Shown piece by piece: positions 31,307 to 41,487 of a stretch of DNA of 64,000 nucleotides. Positions within the stretch are counted from its first letter, which is position 1. Each line of letters begins with the position of its first letter. The translations under genes were made by a program, and so were the position numbers. Origin of the DNA: Metarhizobium sp017305935 (GTDB taxonomy: Bacteria; Pseudomonadota; Alphaproteobacteria; Rhizobiales; Rhizobiaceae); contig NZ_JARRIR010000008.1 of the NCBI RefSeq assembly GCF_029601685.1, forward strand, positions 186,001-250,000. The letters run 5' to 3'. The notes below the pieces were generated by a model. The model saw nothing but the letters and a program-made list of their open reading frames with translations, was not told where the DNA came from and ran no database searches.

Positions 31307-33858
31307 CGATTCTGCAGGTCCTTGACGGCATTGGTGCCGGCCCGCCAGCTTTCGGCGCGCAGAAACCCTTCGATTTCGGCAAACGGCATGGGCCGGGCTA
31401 GGCCGTAACCTTGCAGGATATCGCAACCTGTCTCGCGTAATACGCGGATATGGTCTGTCGTTTCCACACCCTCGGCCGCGACCTGGATGTTGAGCGCGCG
31501 CCCCATCTCGACGATCGCGCCGACCAGCTTGCGCTGTTCGGCGGAACGATGCACGGAATTGATGATCTGCCGGTCGATCTTCAGCGTGTTGGGACTGATG
31601 CGCATCAGGCTGACGATCGAGGCATGGCCGGTGCCGAAATCGTCGATCTCGATGCCGATGCCGAGCTTCCGCAGCCGCTCCAGGTTGGAGATGACGCCTG
31701 AATCGCAATTGTCGAGGAAGATCGTTTCCAGAAGCTCGAAGGACACGGTTCCCGGCCGGATTTTCAAGCGCTTCAGCTTGGTCATCAGGGCGGGGTCGTT
31801 CAGGCGCCGTGTGGAGACGTTGACCGAGACCTTCGGCACCAAAAGCCCACGGCTTTCCCAGATTTGCAGAGCCTTCAGCGCCTTTTCCAGCACCATGGCG
31901 TCGATGGTCGAGACCACGTCGAGATCGTCCGCAATGGCGAGGAAGTTATCCGGCGTAAGAATGCCGCGCTCGGGATGGCGCCAACGCACCAGAGTCTCCA
32001 CACCGGCGACGTCGAGCGTACGGGCGTTGAACTGGAGCTGGTAATAGGGAACGAACTGATCCTGCTCCAGCGCCTGCAGGATCTCGTCGGCGATCTGCTT
32101 GTGGCGGATGATCTGGTTCTGTGTGTCCTGCGAGAAGAATTCATGGCGGTTGCGTCCGCGATTCTTGGCGCGGTAGAGAGCGATATCGGCGTTCAGCAGC
32201 ACCTGCTTGGCATCGGCGTCGGCGCCGCCGCCCACGGCGATGCCGATGCTGGCGCCAAAACGAATCATATGCCCCTCGAAAGCGACCGGTTTGCACAATT
32301 CCCGGATGATCCGGTCGGCAAACAGCGCCAGCTTGCGCTGGGAACCGTCGCCGCGGGTCAGCACGACGAATTCATCGCCGCCGATGCGGGCGACGAAATC
32401 CTCCTCGCGGATGTTTGCCCGCAACACGGCCGCGGCATGCTGCAGCATCATGTCGCCTGCCAGATGCCCCAGCGTGTCATTGATCTGCTTGAAGCGGTCG
32501 AGATCGATGTGCAGCACGGCGATGCTGGCGCCGGTCACATGGCATTCGGCCGCGCGCATTTCCAGCATTTCGTCCATGTAACGCCGGTTCGGCAGGCCGG
32601 TGAGATAGTCGTGCAGCGCATTGTGCTCGATGCGGGCGCGGGTGACCTCAAGCTCGCGGTACCGCGTTTCGGCCAGGGTCTTGGCGTTGAGCAACTCATG
32701 GCGCAGGTTGACGTCGGCGGTCACGTCCCAATTGGCGCCGAGCATATACCGCCGGCCGGCATTGTCGGTGAAGACGACGTTGCGCGAGCGAATATGGCGC
32801 ACGCAGCCCTCGCCAAGCAACACGCGGTAATCGTTCTCGAATTCGCCATCATGCTCAATATGCATGGAGACGCGGCGCAGCGTCGCTGCACGGTCGTCGG
32901 GATGGATGAGCGATTCCCAAAGCGATTCCGGCTTGGTGTTGGATGTGCCCTCCATGCCGAACATTTTCAGAAGGCCGTCGTCCCAATGAACAGTCTGGCT
33001 CTGCAGGTCGACTTCGAAGACACCGATCTTGGAGATCGACAAAGCCAGCTTCAGCCGGCGCGACATGCCAGCCAGCAATTCCTCGGCAAGCTTGCGGGCC
33101 GTGATGTCGGTATCGGTGCCGACGACACGCAGCGGATTACCGTCATCATCCCACTCGACGGCCGCACCGCGGCATTCGATCCAGACCCAGCCGCCCACGC
33201 GGTTGCGCTCGCGATATTGGAAGACGGCGAAATCCGGATCGCCGCGGTTCTGGCGGTGGATAGCGTCAATGACGAATGCGCGGTCGTCGGGATGGACCAG
33301 CAGGATCCAGTCGTCCATGCCTTCGTTCAGGGTCTCGTCCGGGCCGATGCCGCGGATGGCGCGCCAGGTATCGGAATAATACATGACGCCGGCGCCATAA
33401 TTCTGGTCCCAGACGCCGAGTCCGGAATTAGTCAACGCATCATGCCAGCGCCGCTCACGCATGGCGAGGTCTTGGACCTCACGCTTGAGCTGGGTAATAT
33501 CCGTGAGAGCGAGGAGACGGGCAGTCTCGTCATCGGCCGGGGACACCGAGGCCGAAACCCAGAATGAGCCCCCCGCAAGTCGAAATTCCGCCGTTTCACC
33601 CGAAATTCCGTCTTTGAGCCAGGCAAACAGTCGATCGCGATCTTCTGGAAAAACCAGTTCGGCCAGACCGGAAGCATTCGCCGCGCGACCATCGGCAAGC
33701 CTGAAAAATCCGGTATTGGCCCGCAGGATGTCACCTTCCAGGGTGACGAGCGCCAGTGGAACGGGCGCAGAGTCCAGCAGATCGAATCCGTCTTCCGTAG
33801 AGCCGGAACCGTTTTTCCCTGCTGCGCCGATGTCAGATCGGGATGGTTGCACGTCCAT
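31288..33858 (-). CDS. PAS-PAS-PAS-GGDEF-EAL cyclic-di-GMP signalling protein
   Basis: This 856-residue, apparently cytosolic protein has three PAS domains (about 25-125, 137-255 and 267-385), a GGDEF domain (about 412-573) and an EAL domain (about 588-840). The GGDEF motif is intact (RIGGDEFVVL) and preceded at five residues by an RxxD inhibition site (REED). The EAL signature reads ETLVRWRHP, while DDFGTGHAS, LKIDRQ and AEGVET are kept. It could therefore both make and degrade c-di-GMP. The ATG at 33858 with GAGG upstream was preferred to 34053, which would overlap the neighbouring gene. Confidence 0.88.
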   Translation of the reverse strand: MDVQPSRSDIGAAGKNGSGSTEDGFDLLDSAPVPLALVTLEGDILRANTGFFRLADGRAANASGLAELVFPEDRDRLFAWLKDGISGETAEFRLAGGSFWVSASVSPADDETARLLALTDITQLKREVQDLAMRERRWHDALTNSGLGVWDQNYGAGVMYYSDTWRAIRGIGPDETLNEGMDDWILLVHPDDRAFVIDAIHRQNRGDPDFAVFQYRERNRVGGWVWIECRGAAVEWDDDGNPLRVVGTDTDITARKLAEELLAGMSRRLKLALSISKIGVFEVDLQSQTVHWDDGLLKMFGMEGTSNTKPESLWESLIHPDDRAATLRRVSMHIEHDGEFENDYRVLLGEGCVRHIRSRNVVFTDNAGRRYMLGANWDVTADVNLRHELLNAKTLAETRYRELEVTRARIEHNALHDYLTGLPNRRYMDEMLEMRAAECHVTGASIAVLHIDLDRFKQINDTLGHLAGDMMLQHAAAVLRANIREEDFVARIGGDEFVVLTRGDGSQRKLALFADRIIRELCKPVAFEGHMIRFGASIGIAVGGGADADAKQVLLNADIALYRAKNRGRNRHEFFSQDTQNQIIRHKQIADEILQALEQDQFVPYYQLQFNARTLDVAGVETLVRWRHPERGILTPDNFLAIADDLDVVSTIDAMVLEKALKALQIWESRGLLVPKVSVNVSTRRLNDPALMTKLKRLKIRPGTVSFELLETIFLDNCDSGVISNLERLRKLGIGIEIDDFGTGHASIVSLMRISPNTLKIDRQIINSVHRSAEQRKLVGAIVEMGRALNIQVAAEGVETTDHIRVLRETGCDILQGYGLARPMPFAEIEGFLRAESWRAGTNAVKDLQNRVRRAT

Positions 33859-33952
33859 TCTCGCCTCGCTTGCATACAAGTCTGAGGCGATCGCCTTAAA
33901 TTTTGATGAATCCCAAACTGATTCCGGTCCGCATTTGCGAAACGGTAAACGG

Positions 33953-34507
33953 TCAGGTTTCCAGTCGGGCGAGGAAACGGGCGAACACCATCGAACCCTC
34001 GGGCCACGGGCCGTGACCGGAGGCCGCGTCAATGGCGCCGGATTCTCCGGCATCGACGGTCAGCGAGCCCCAGGCGCTGGCGACGTCTTCGGCATGTTCA
34101 TAGGAACCGAAGGGATCGTTGCGACTGGCGACCGTGATCGATGGGAAAATCAGCGGCGCACGCGGGTAGGGACCAAAGGCGGCGATTTCCGGCGCCAGCG
34201 TCATGTCGCCGGAGAGATCCGGGGGCGTGACGAAAAAGCCGCCGGCGACGCCTTCGGTCATTTCCTGCGCCGCATGAACGGCGGCGGCGACGCCCAGCCC
34301 ATGGGCGACGAGAACGACCGGCCGGCTCGCCAACCGCGTTTCGGCGACGATACGCTCGACCCAGGCGTGACGATCCGGGTTCATCCAGTCGAGCCCGTCG
34401 ATCAGGCGGGCGGTGCTGAGCTTTTCGGCCCAGCGGCTGTACCAGTCGCCCGGTGCCGCGCCGCCGCGCCCGGGAACGATCAGGATATCGGCTTCAGACG
34501 CTTTCAT
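33953..34507 (-). CDS. RBBP9/YdeN-like alpha/beta hydrolase fold protein with Gly at the nucleophile site
   Basis: This 184-residue serine-hydrolase-fold protein resembles the RBBP9/YdeN group. The N-terminal ILIVPGRGGAAPGDWYSRWAE (about 8-28) is the family's oxyanion and tryptophan region. The Asp of SRNDPFGSY (Asp131) and the His of SGHGPWPEG (His165) are in place. The nucleophile elbow, normally GHSLG, reads AHGLG (68-72), so the catalytic Ser is Gly. It may be inactive or have a binding role. It lies upstream of the PAS-GGDEF-EAL gene on the same strand, separated by about 95 bases. Confidence 0.8.
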   Translation of the reverse strand: MKASEADILIVPGRGGAAPGDWYSRWAEKLSTARLIDGLDWMNPDRHAWVERIVAETRLASRPVVLVAHGLGVAAAVHAAQEMTEGVAGGFFVTPPDLSGDMTLAPEIAAFGPYPRAPLIFPSITVASRNDPFGSYEHAEDVASAWGSLTVDAGESGAIDAASGHGPWPEGSMVFARFLARLET

Positions 34508-34548
34508 GATGGCTCCCTTCTGCTGCGATGCGGGCCGGCTGACGGCGA

Positions 34549-35853
<1,305 letters not shown>

Positions 35854-35929
35854 CTCTTCATCGCTTTCATGTTTCGGCAGTTTGCGCCCGCTTTATCAAA
35901 CCGGGCCGCCAATCTCAATGCATGAGGGT

Positions 35930-36433
35930 TCAATGCATCCGCTTCGCCAGGTAAAAGCTGGCGCAGACAAGAAGTATAAACCCGAACGGCAGATAAAGCC
36001 GCAGTCCCAGCACCAGAAACTGATAGGCAGCCGAGACGCTGGTGAACACGAACTGGAAAGCCCAGATGCGCGTCCCGAAAGGCGCATGCCATTGCGCGTA
36101 GAAGCTGCGATAATCCAGCGCGAAAAACCCGGCGGTGACGAGGACGGTCGCTACCGTCAGCGCCAGGAACATCGCCGCGAAACGGCGCTCGATCAGCCTG
36201 TGCCCCATGAACGGCCGGGCAAGCGGCAGGGCGACAATCCACGCGACGAGCCCGCCGGAGAAATAGAGGAAAAGCAGTTCAGAAAGATTCGAGGTTTCCA
36301 GCCGGAAGCGCAGGAAAAGCCCCGCCCAGGCCGAAAATGCCATGGCCGTGCCCCAGACGAGGGCGCCGACCATCCAAAGTCGCGTGGGAAAAGCGGGGCG
36401 TGTCGGAAGCGCGCAGAGCGGCTGTGGCTTCAC
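35930..36433 (-). CDS. Integral membrane protein of unknown function, 167 aa
   Basis: This 167-residue protein has four hydrophobic segments (about residues 20-42, 50-70, 83-105 and 140-163). A loop contains DYRSFYAQWHAPFGTR, which is rich in aromatic residues. No catalytic motif or family was recognised. Its ATG overlaps the rpe stop by four bases (36430-36433), so it is translationally coupled to rpe. purB lies 76 bases downstream. The function is unknown; coupling to rpe need not mean a shared pathway. Confidence 0.8.
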   Translation of the reverse strand: MKPQPLCALPTRPAFPTRLWMVGALVWGTAMAFSAWAGLFLRFRLETSNLSELLFLYFSGGLVAWIVALPLARPFMGHRLIERRFAAMFLALTVATVLVTAGFFALDYRSFYAQWHAPFGTRIWAFQFVFTSVSAAYQFLVLGLRLYLPFGFILLVCASFYLAKRMH

Positions 36434-37107
36434 CCGCGCCCTTCCTCGGCCTTGCGGCGCAGGCCGTCGATGGTCTTGCGGTAATCCTCGACGCCATCGC
36501 CCTTGAATACGGCGGAACCGGCGACGAAGACATTGGCCCCGGCGCGCCTCGCATCGGCGATCGTATCGACGGTGATGCCGCCATCGACCTGTAATTCGAT
36601 CGGCCGGTCGCCGATCATCGCCTTGGCGGCGCGGATCTTGTCATACATGGCCGGAATGAATTTCTGGCCGCCAAAGCCCGGATTGACGCTCATGATCAGG
36701 ATGAGGTCGACATCGTCGAGCACGTTTTCGATGACCGAAAGCGGCGTCGCCGGATTGAGCGTCACACCGACGCGCTTGCCGAGCGCACGGACGGTCTGCA
36801 GCGAGCGATGCAGATGGACGCCGGCCTCGGCATGGACCGTGATGCTGTCGCAGCCGGCCTTGGCAAAGGCCTCCAGATAGGGATCGGCCGGCGCGATCAT
36901 CAGGTGGCAATCGAACATACGGTCGGAATAGGAGCGCAGCGCCTTGATGACGTCGGGGCCGAAGGAAATATTGGGCACGAAGTGGCCGTCCATCACATCG
37001 AGATGGATCCAGTCGGCGCCGGCCGCCGTCACATCGGCGACTTCCTGCCCCAGTCTGGCGAAATCGGCGGCGAGGATGGAAGGGGCGATGCGGATCGGCA
37101 GGGTCAT
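36430..37107 (-). CDS. rpe: Ribulose-phosphate 3-epimerase
   Basis: Rpe interconverts ribulose 5-phosphate and xylulose 5-phosphate in the pentose phosphate and Calvin pathways. The 225-residue TIM barrel contains IAPSILAADFARLG, HLDVMDGHFVPNISFG with the metal-binding His and Asp, MSVNPGFGGQKF (phosphate loop) and VDGGI. All are typical. It is followed with a four-base overlap by a small membrane protein gene. It supplies the pentose pool upstream of purine synthesis, whose genes surround it. Confidence 0.97.
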   Translation of the reverse strand: MTLPIRIAPSILAADFARLGQEVADVTAAGADWIHLDVMDGHFVPNISFGPDVIKALRSYSDRMFDCHLMIAPADPYLEAFAKAGCDSITVHAEAGVHLHRSLQTVRALGKRVGVTLNPATPLSVIENVLDDVDLILIMSVNPGFGGQKFIPAMYDKIRAAKAMIGDRPIELQVDGGITVDTIADARRAGANVFVAGSAVFKGDGVEDYRKTIDGLRRKAEEGRG

Positions 37108-37162
37108 GATGGTCTTTCCGGAAAGGCAGGGAAATGGAAGGATCGGCCGGGACCTGGCCCGG

Positions 37163-38251
37163 TCAATCGGTTTTCGGCGCCGGCGTGACGAAGCGGTCGC
37201 CGCGCCATTCCAGCACCTTGTAGGGATTTTCGGTCAGTTCGTGCCGGTCGGTGAACCGCACCGGCCCGACCGTGGTGTCGAATGCCTTCATGGTCAGCGC
37301 CTCGATCAACGGCCTGTTTTCGCCGGCGGCAAGGCCGAGCGCGGCATTTGCGATGGTCGCGGCGGCATAGCCGGGCATGACATAGCCTTCCGGCTCGACA
37401 TTGGCGTTGCGGAATGCCTTGACCAGCTCGGTATTGCGCGGATCGGCCGACCAGTCGGGCAGGGTGACGGCGCGCACGCCATCCGCCAGTGGCAACGGCT
37501 GGTTGGCGGCATTCATGGCATCGCCGCCGAGCAGGTCGAGGTCGATGCCTTCCGCCCTGGCATCGCGTGCGATGATCGCCACGTCCGAACGGTCGCCGCC
37601 GACGAAGACGCGGGTCACGCCGGCCTTGGACAAGCGCCGCACCAGCCCGATCTGCTGTTCCTGTCCCGGCCGGTAGGTATCGATGAAGGCCGGCTTCAGT
37701 CCTTTATCCTCCAGCGCGTTGCGGATCGCCTCCGTCAATTCGCGCCCATGGATGGTGCCGTCTTCGATCAGGCCGAGCGGCTGCCCGGACCATTCGCTGA
37801 GGATGAAATCGATGATGCGCGCCGCTTCCGCATTGTCCGACGGCGCCAGCCGAAACAGCGGCCAGCCGTTCTTCAGGGCATCCTCCATCAGGATGGTGGC
37901 GCGCACGGACACGGTGATCGCCGGCACGCCGGCTTCCTTCAAGGCAGGAAGCGTCGCCTCCAGCGTCTCGCTGCACAGGAAACCGATGGCGACAGCGGCC
38001 TTTGCCTGAGCAATCTGGGCCTGCACTGCGGCATTGTCGCCTTCGGCAGAGCAGGGCTCGTTGACGATGATAGGCGTGTTGCCATCGGCATTGATCTTCG
38101 CCACCGCCCCCTCGCGGATCTGCTGGCCGAGCGCGGCGAACGGCCCGTCCGTCGGCGCGACCACGGCAATCGGCACGCCGGCCGCATCGGCTGCGGCGAC
38201 ACAGGTCAGGGCAAAGGCAAGGGTCAGCGGCAAGCGCAGCGTCGCAGACAT
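37163..38251 (-). CDS. Periplasmic substrate-binding protein, branched-chain amino acid (type I) family
   Basis: This 362-residue exported binding protein of the Leu/Ile/Val (Peripla_BP_6) family has a signal peptide at residues 1-24. Two lobes follow, with VPIAVVAPTDGPFAALGQQIREG at the start, AVAIGFLCSE in lobe one, TYRPGQEQQIGLVRRL and YVMPGYAAATIANAAL in lobe two. ABC permease and ATPase genes are not adjacent, so it is an orphan binding protein here. The ligand is unknown. The start at 38251 places the signal peptide at the N-terminus; an ATG eight codons earlier is possible. Confidence 0.82.
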   Translation of the reverse strand: MSATLRLPLTLAFALTCVAAADAAGVPIAVVAPTDGPFAALGQQIREGAVAKINADGNTPIIVNEPCSAEGDNAAVQAQIAQAKAAVAIGFLCSETLEATLPALKEAGVPAITVSVRATILMEDALKNGWPLFRLAPSDNAEAARIIDFILSEWSGQPLGLIEDGTIHGRELTEAIRNALEDKGLKPAFIDTYRPGQEQQIGLVRRLSKAGVTRVFVGGDRSDVAIIARDARAEGIDLDLLGGDAMNAANQPLPLADGVRAVTLPDWSADPRNTELVKAFRNANVEPEGYVMPGYAAATIANAALGLAAGENRPLIEALTMKAFDTTVGPVRFTDRHELTENPYKVLEWRGDRFVTPAPKTD

Positions 38252-38442
38252 GACGTTCCAGCAAGGCTCCGGCAATTGATCTCGTCCCGTCCCTTATTGT
38301 CCGCAAGCGCCTTCCCGTCAAAGGAAAACCGGGCCGGGCGACGGTGAAACTTCGCCTTGCCCTCGAAAAACAGATGCAACGAATCCATATTTTGGGCAGA
38401 ACACGGCTTACGTGCCCTCATGGGCCAAGGAGACGAAACGTT

Positions 38443-38949
38443 TTGGATCATCTCATGTCAAAGATGGCGGTCGTGGAGCCGGTGGTTTATCGTGAAGCCA
38501 TGAGCCGTTATGCCGGCCACGTCCAGATCGTCACCACGGCGCTGGACGGTGTACGCCGGGGCGTGACGATCACCGCCGCCTGCTCGGTCTCCGACAATCC
38601 GGCCATGGTGCTCGTCTGCCTCAACAACGGCAATCCCAACAATCGCATCTTCTTCGAAGCCGGCCGTTTCGCGCTGAATACGCTGGCGCATGACCAGATG
38701 GCGCTGGCGGACGCCTTCTCCGGCCGTCTGGCGTTGGAGAGCGAGGCCCGCTTTGCGCTTGGCCAATGGCTGGAACTGGCCACCGGCGCGCCGGTGCTCG
38801 AAAACGCGCTCGCCGCCTTCGATTGCCGCACTGTCGATGTGAAGGTGACGCAGACGCATACCGTGCTGTTCGGGGCCGTCGAGGCCATCCATTTCGGCGA
38901 CAGACGGGAATCGCTCATCTATCTGGACCGCGCCTATCACGCGTTATAA
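38443..38949 (+). CDS. Flavin reductase family protein
   Basis: This 168-residue protein of the flavin-reductase-like FMN-binding split-barrel family reduces FMN or FAD with NAD(P)H, often for a partner monooxygenase. Motifs are VQIVTTALDGVRRGVTITAACSVSDNPAMVLVCLN (about 24-58) and FALNTLAHDQMALADAFSG. The likely start is TTG at 38443, eight bases after AAGGAGA; the ATG four codons later is too far from that site. No monooxygenase gene is nearby. The gene lies 24 bases before the MoxR gene on the same strand. Confidence 0.82.
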   Translation: MDHLMSKMAVVEPVVYREAMSRYAGHVQIVTTALDGVRRGVTITAACSVSDNPAMVLVCLNNGNPNNRIFFEAGRFALNTLAHDQMALADAFSGRLALESEARFALGQWLELATGAPVLENALAAFDCRTVDVKVTQTHTVLFGAVEAIHFGDRRESLIYLDRAYHAL

Positions 38950-38973
38950 GCTCTCCTTCCTGTTGGAGGAGCC

Positions 38974-39894
38974 ATGTCCGATCATCCTATGCCGGCCTCT
39001 ATCGACGAGACGATCACGCTGCTCGGCGATCACGATTACATCGCCGGCCGCGCGCTGGCGACGGTGCTGTTCCTGGCGCTGAAGATGAAGCGGCCGCTGT
39101 TCCTCGAAGGCGAGGCCGGCGTCGGCAAGACAGAGATTGCCAAGGTTCTGTCGAAGGCGCTCGCCCGCCCGCTCATCCGCCTGCAATGCTACGAAGGGCT
39201 GGACGTCGCCTCCGCCGTCTACGAATGGAACTATCCGGCTCAGATGCTGGAGATCCGCCTTTCCGAAGCCGCCGGCACCACCGACCGCACCCGCATCGAA
39301 TCCGACATTTTTTCGCAACGCTACCTCATCCGCCGTCCCGTGCTGCAAGCCATGGCGCAGGAGGGAGCGCGCGCGCCCGTCTTCCTCATCGACGAGTTGG
39401 ACCGCACGGACGAGGCTTTCGAAGCCTTCCTGCTCGAAGTGCTCTCCGATTTTCAGGTGACGATCCCCGAACTCGGGACAATCCGCGCCAGCGAGCCGCC
39501 GATCGTCATCATCACCACCAATCGTACCCGCGAAATCCATGACGCGCTGAAGCGCCGCTGCCTCTATCACTGGCTCGATTATCCCGACGCCGCGCAGGAG
39601 CTGTCGATCATCCGCCGCAAGGTGCCGGGCTGCAACGAAGACCTGTCGCGGCAGATCGTCGCCTACGTCCAGAAGCTGCGCACCCTCGACCTGTTCAAGA
39701 ACCCCGGCGTTGCCGAGACCATCGACTGGGCGACGGCGCTGACCGAACTCGACCGTCTGGCCCTCGACCCGGAAACCATCTCCGATACGCTCGGCGCCCT
39801 GCTCAAATATCAGGACGACATCGCCCGCATCCAGGGTGGCGAGGGCGCCAAGGCTTTGGCCGAGGTGAAGGCTGAGCTGCTTGTCGCGGGATGA
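38974..39894 (+). CDS. MoxR-family AAA+ ATPase (CoxD-like)
   Basis: This 306-residue AAA+ chaperone of the MoxR group resembles CoxD, which in CO-oxidising bacteria helps mature the molybdenum-copper centre of CO dehydrogenase. Walker A is GEAGVGKT (about residues 47-54), and Walker B is VFLIDELDR. Sensor motifs lie in IITTNRTREIHDALKRRCLYHWLDYP. The ribosome binding site is GGAGG. A VWA-domain gene (CoxE-like) follows after seven bases, the standard MoxR-VWA pairing, and XdhC-type genes come next. Confidence 0.9.
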   Translation: MSDHPMPASIDETITLLGDHDYIAGRALATVLFLALKMKRPLFLEGEAGVGKTEIAKVLSKALARPLIRLQCYEGLDVASAVYEWNYPAQMLEIRLSEAAGTTDRTRIESDIFSQRYLIRRPVLQAMAQEGARAPVFLIDELDRTDEAFEAFLLEVLSDFQVTIPELGTIRASEPPIVIITTNRTREIHDALKRRCLYHWLDYPDAAQELSIIRRKVPGCNEDLSRQIVAYVQKLRTLDLFKNPGVAETIDWATALTELDRLALDPETISDTLGALLKYQDDIARIQGGEGAKALAEVKAELLVAG

Positions 39895-39901
39895 GCCGGC
39901 C

Positions 39902-41149
39902 ATGAGCGTCGAGGTATCGAGCGATGGCATGATCCTGCCGGCCTTGCCGCCAGGCGACGGGCGGCTGGCCGACAACATCGCCTTTTTCGGCCGCGCCTTG
40001 CGCAAGGCCGGGCTGAAGATCGGGCCAGGGGCGATTGCCGATGCGGTCCTCGCCGTCGACGCCATCGGCATCGGCTCGCGCGAAGAGTTTCGCGCAGCAC
40101 TTGCCGCCGTTTTCGTCAAGCGGCAGGAGGATCTGGCGGTGTTCGACGAGGCTTTCCGCCTGTTCTGGCGCTCACGCAATCTGGTCGAGAAGATGATCGC
40201 GATGATGTCGCCGGTGGTGCGCGATACCAGCGAGCGCGAGCGTGTCAAACCCGGTTCCGCCCGCGTCTCCGACGCCCTGTTCGCCGAGCGCGAAAAACAG
40301 GCGCCGGTGCGCGAGGAGCCGGATATCGAGGTCGATGCCCGCTTCACTGCCTCGCAGCGGGAGATCTTTCGCCGCATGGATTTCGCCCAGATGTCCGCCG
40401 CCGAGATCGCCGCAGCCAAGCTGGAACTGTCGCGGCTGACGCTACCCTTCGACGAGGTGGCAACCCGGCGTTTCGAGCGCTCCGCCCGCCACCGCCAGTT
40501 CGATCCGCGTGCGACGATGCGGGCCAGCCTGCGCTCCGGCGGCGGGCTGGTGCTGCCGCGTTATCGACAGCCGAAGTTTATCCATCCGCCGCTGGTGATT
40601 CTGGCCGATATCTCCGGCTCGATGAGCCAGTACACCCGTATCTTCCTGCATTTCATGCATGTGCTGACTGAAAAGCGCCGGCGGGTGCATACCTTCCTGT
40701 TCGGCACGCAGCTCACCAACGTCACCCGCCAGCTTCGCCACAAGGATCCCGACGAGGCGTTCGAGGATTGTGCGCGAAAAGTGCGCGACTGGTCCGGCGG
40801 CACGCGCATCGGCGAGACGCTGCACGAGTTCAACCGCTTGTGGTCGCGCCGGGTGCTTGGGCAGGGCGCGGTGGTGCTGCTGATCACCGACGGGTTGGAG
40901 CGGGACGGCACCGAACAGCTCGAAACCGAGATGGACCGGCTGCACCGCTCCTGCCGGCGGCTGATCTGGCTCAATCCGCTGCTGCGCTTCGATGGCTTCG
41001 AGGCGCGGGCGCGCGGCGTGCGTGCGATGCTGCCCCATGTGGACGAATTCCGTTCGGTGCACAATCTTATATCGCTCAGCGATCTCGCCCAGGCGCTGAG
41101 TGGCACGCGCAGTCGGGATGCCGATCCGCGCCGCTTTCTCGAACGATGA
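39902..41149 (+). CDS. VWA domain protein (CoxE-like)
   Basis: This 415-residue protein of the CoxE group works with MoxR ATPases in maturation of molybdenum hydroxylases. The N-terminal half is helical with several basic stretches. The VWA domain begins near residue 225 and has an intact MIDAS motif DISGSMS (about 236-242), with the second and third metal loops in SGGTRIGETL and LLITDGLERDG. The ATG at 39902 follows the MoxR stop by seven bases. The stop overlaps by four bases a possible ATG (41146) of the XdhC gene. Confidence 0.88.
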   Translation: MSVEVSSDGMILPALPPGDGRLADNIAFFGRALRKAGLKIGPGAIADAVLAVDAIGIGSREEFRAALAAVFVKRQEDLAVFDEAFRLFWRSRNLVEKMIAMMSPVVRDTSERERVKPGSARVSDALFAEREKQAPVREEPDIEVDARFTASQREIFRRMDFAQMSAAEIAAAKLELSRLTLPFDEVATRRFERSARHRQFDPRATMRASLRSGGGLVLPRYRQPKFIHPPLVILADISGSMSQYTRIFLHFMHVLTEKRRRVHTFLFGTQLTNVTRQLRHKDPDEAFEDCARKVRDWSGGTRIGETLHEFNRLWSRRVLGQGAVVLLITDGLERDGTEQLETEMDRLHRSCRRLIWLNPLLRFDGFEARARGVRAMLPHVDEFRSVHNLISLSDLAQALSGTRSRDADPRRFLER

Positions 41150-41160
41150 AGGGGATGAGC

Positions 41161-41487
41161 ATGGACGAACTGGCCAGAACCGACCCGTTGACAGTCGCCG
41201 AACGCTGGAAAGGCGAGGGCCGGCCGGTGGCCATCGCCACCGTCATCGAAACATGGGGTTCGGCCCCGCGCCCGGTCGGTAGCCATCTGGTGGTCGATGC
41301 GGAGGGCAATTTTCATGGCTCCGTCTCAGGCGGCTGCGTCGAGGGCGCCGTCATCACCGAAGCGCTCGATATCATCGGTAGCGGCAGCCCGCGCATCCTC
41401 GAATTCGGCGTCGCCGACGAGACCGCCTGGCGCGTCGGCCTGTCCTGCGGCGGTCGCATCCGCGTGTTTGTCGAAAGGCTGGATTGA
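41161..41487 (+). CDS. XdhC/CoxI family protein, short form
   Basis: This 108-residue protein corresponds to the N-terminal XdhC_CoxI domain alone. The signature segments are VAIATVIETWGSAPRPVGSHLVV (about 28-50) and SVSGGCVEGAVI (about 59-70), with the conserved Cys in GGC, and a further Cys in LSCGGRI. XdhC proteins bind molybdenum cofactor and help insert it, after sulfuration, into xanthine-dehydrogenase-like enzymes. The start at 41161 follows AAGGGGATGAG; ATGs at 41146 and 41155 are also possible. A second, longer XdhC-type gene overlaps its stop. Confidence 0.85.
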   Translation: MDELARTDPLTVAERWKGEGRPVAIATVIETWGSAPRPVGSHLVVDAEGNFHGSVSGGCVEGAVITEALDIIGSGSPRILEFGVADETAWRVGLSCGGRIRVFVERLD

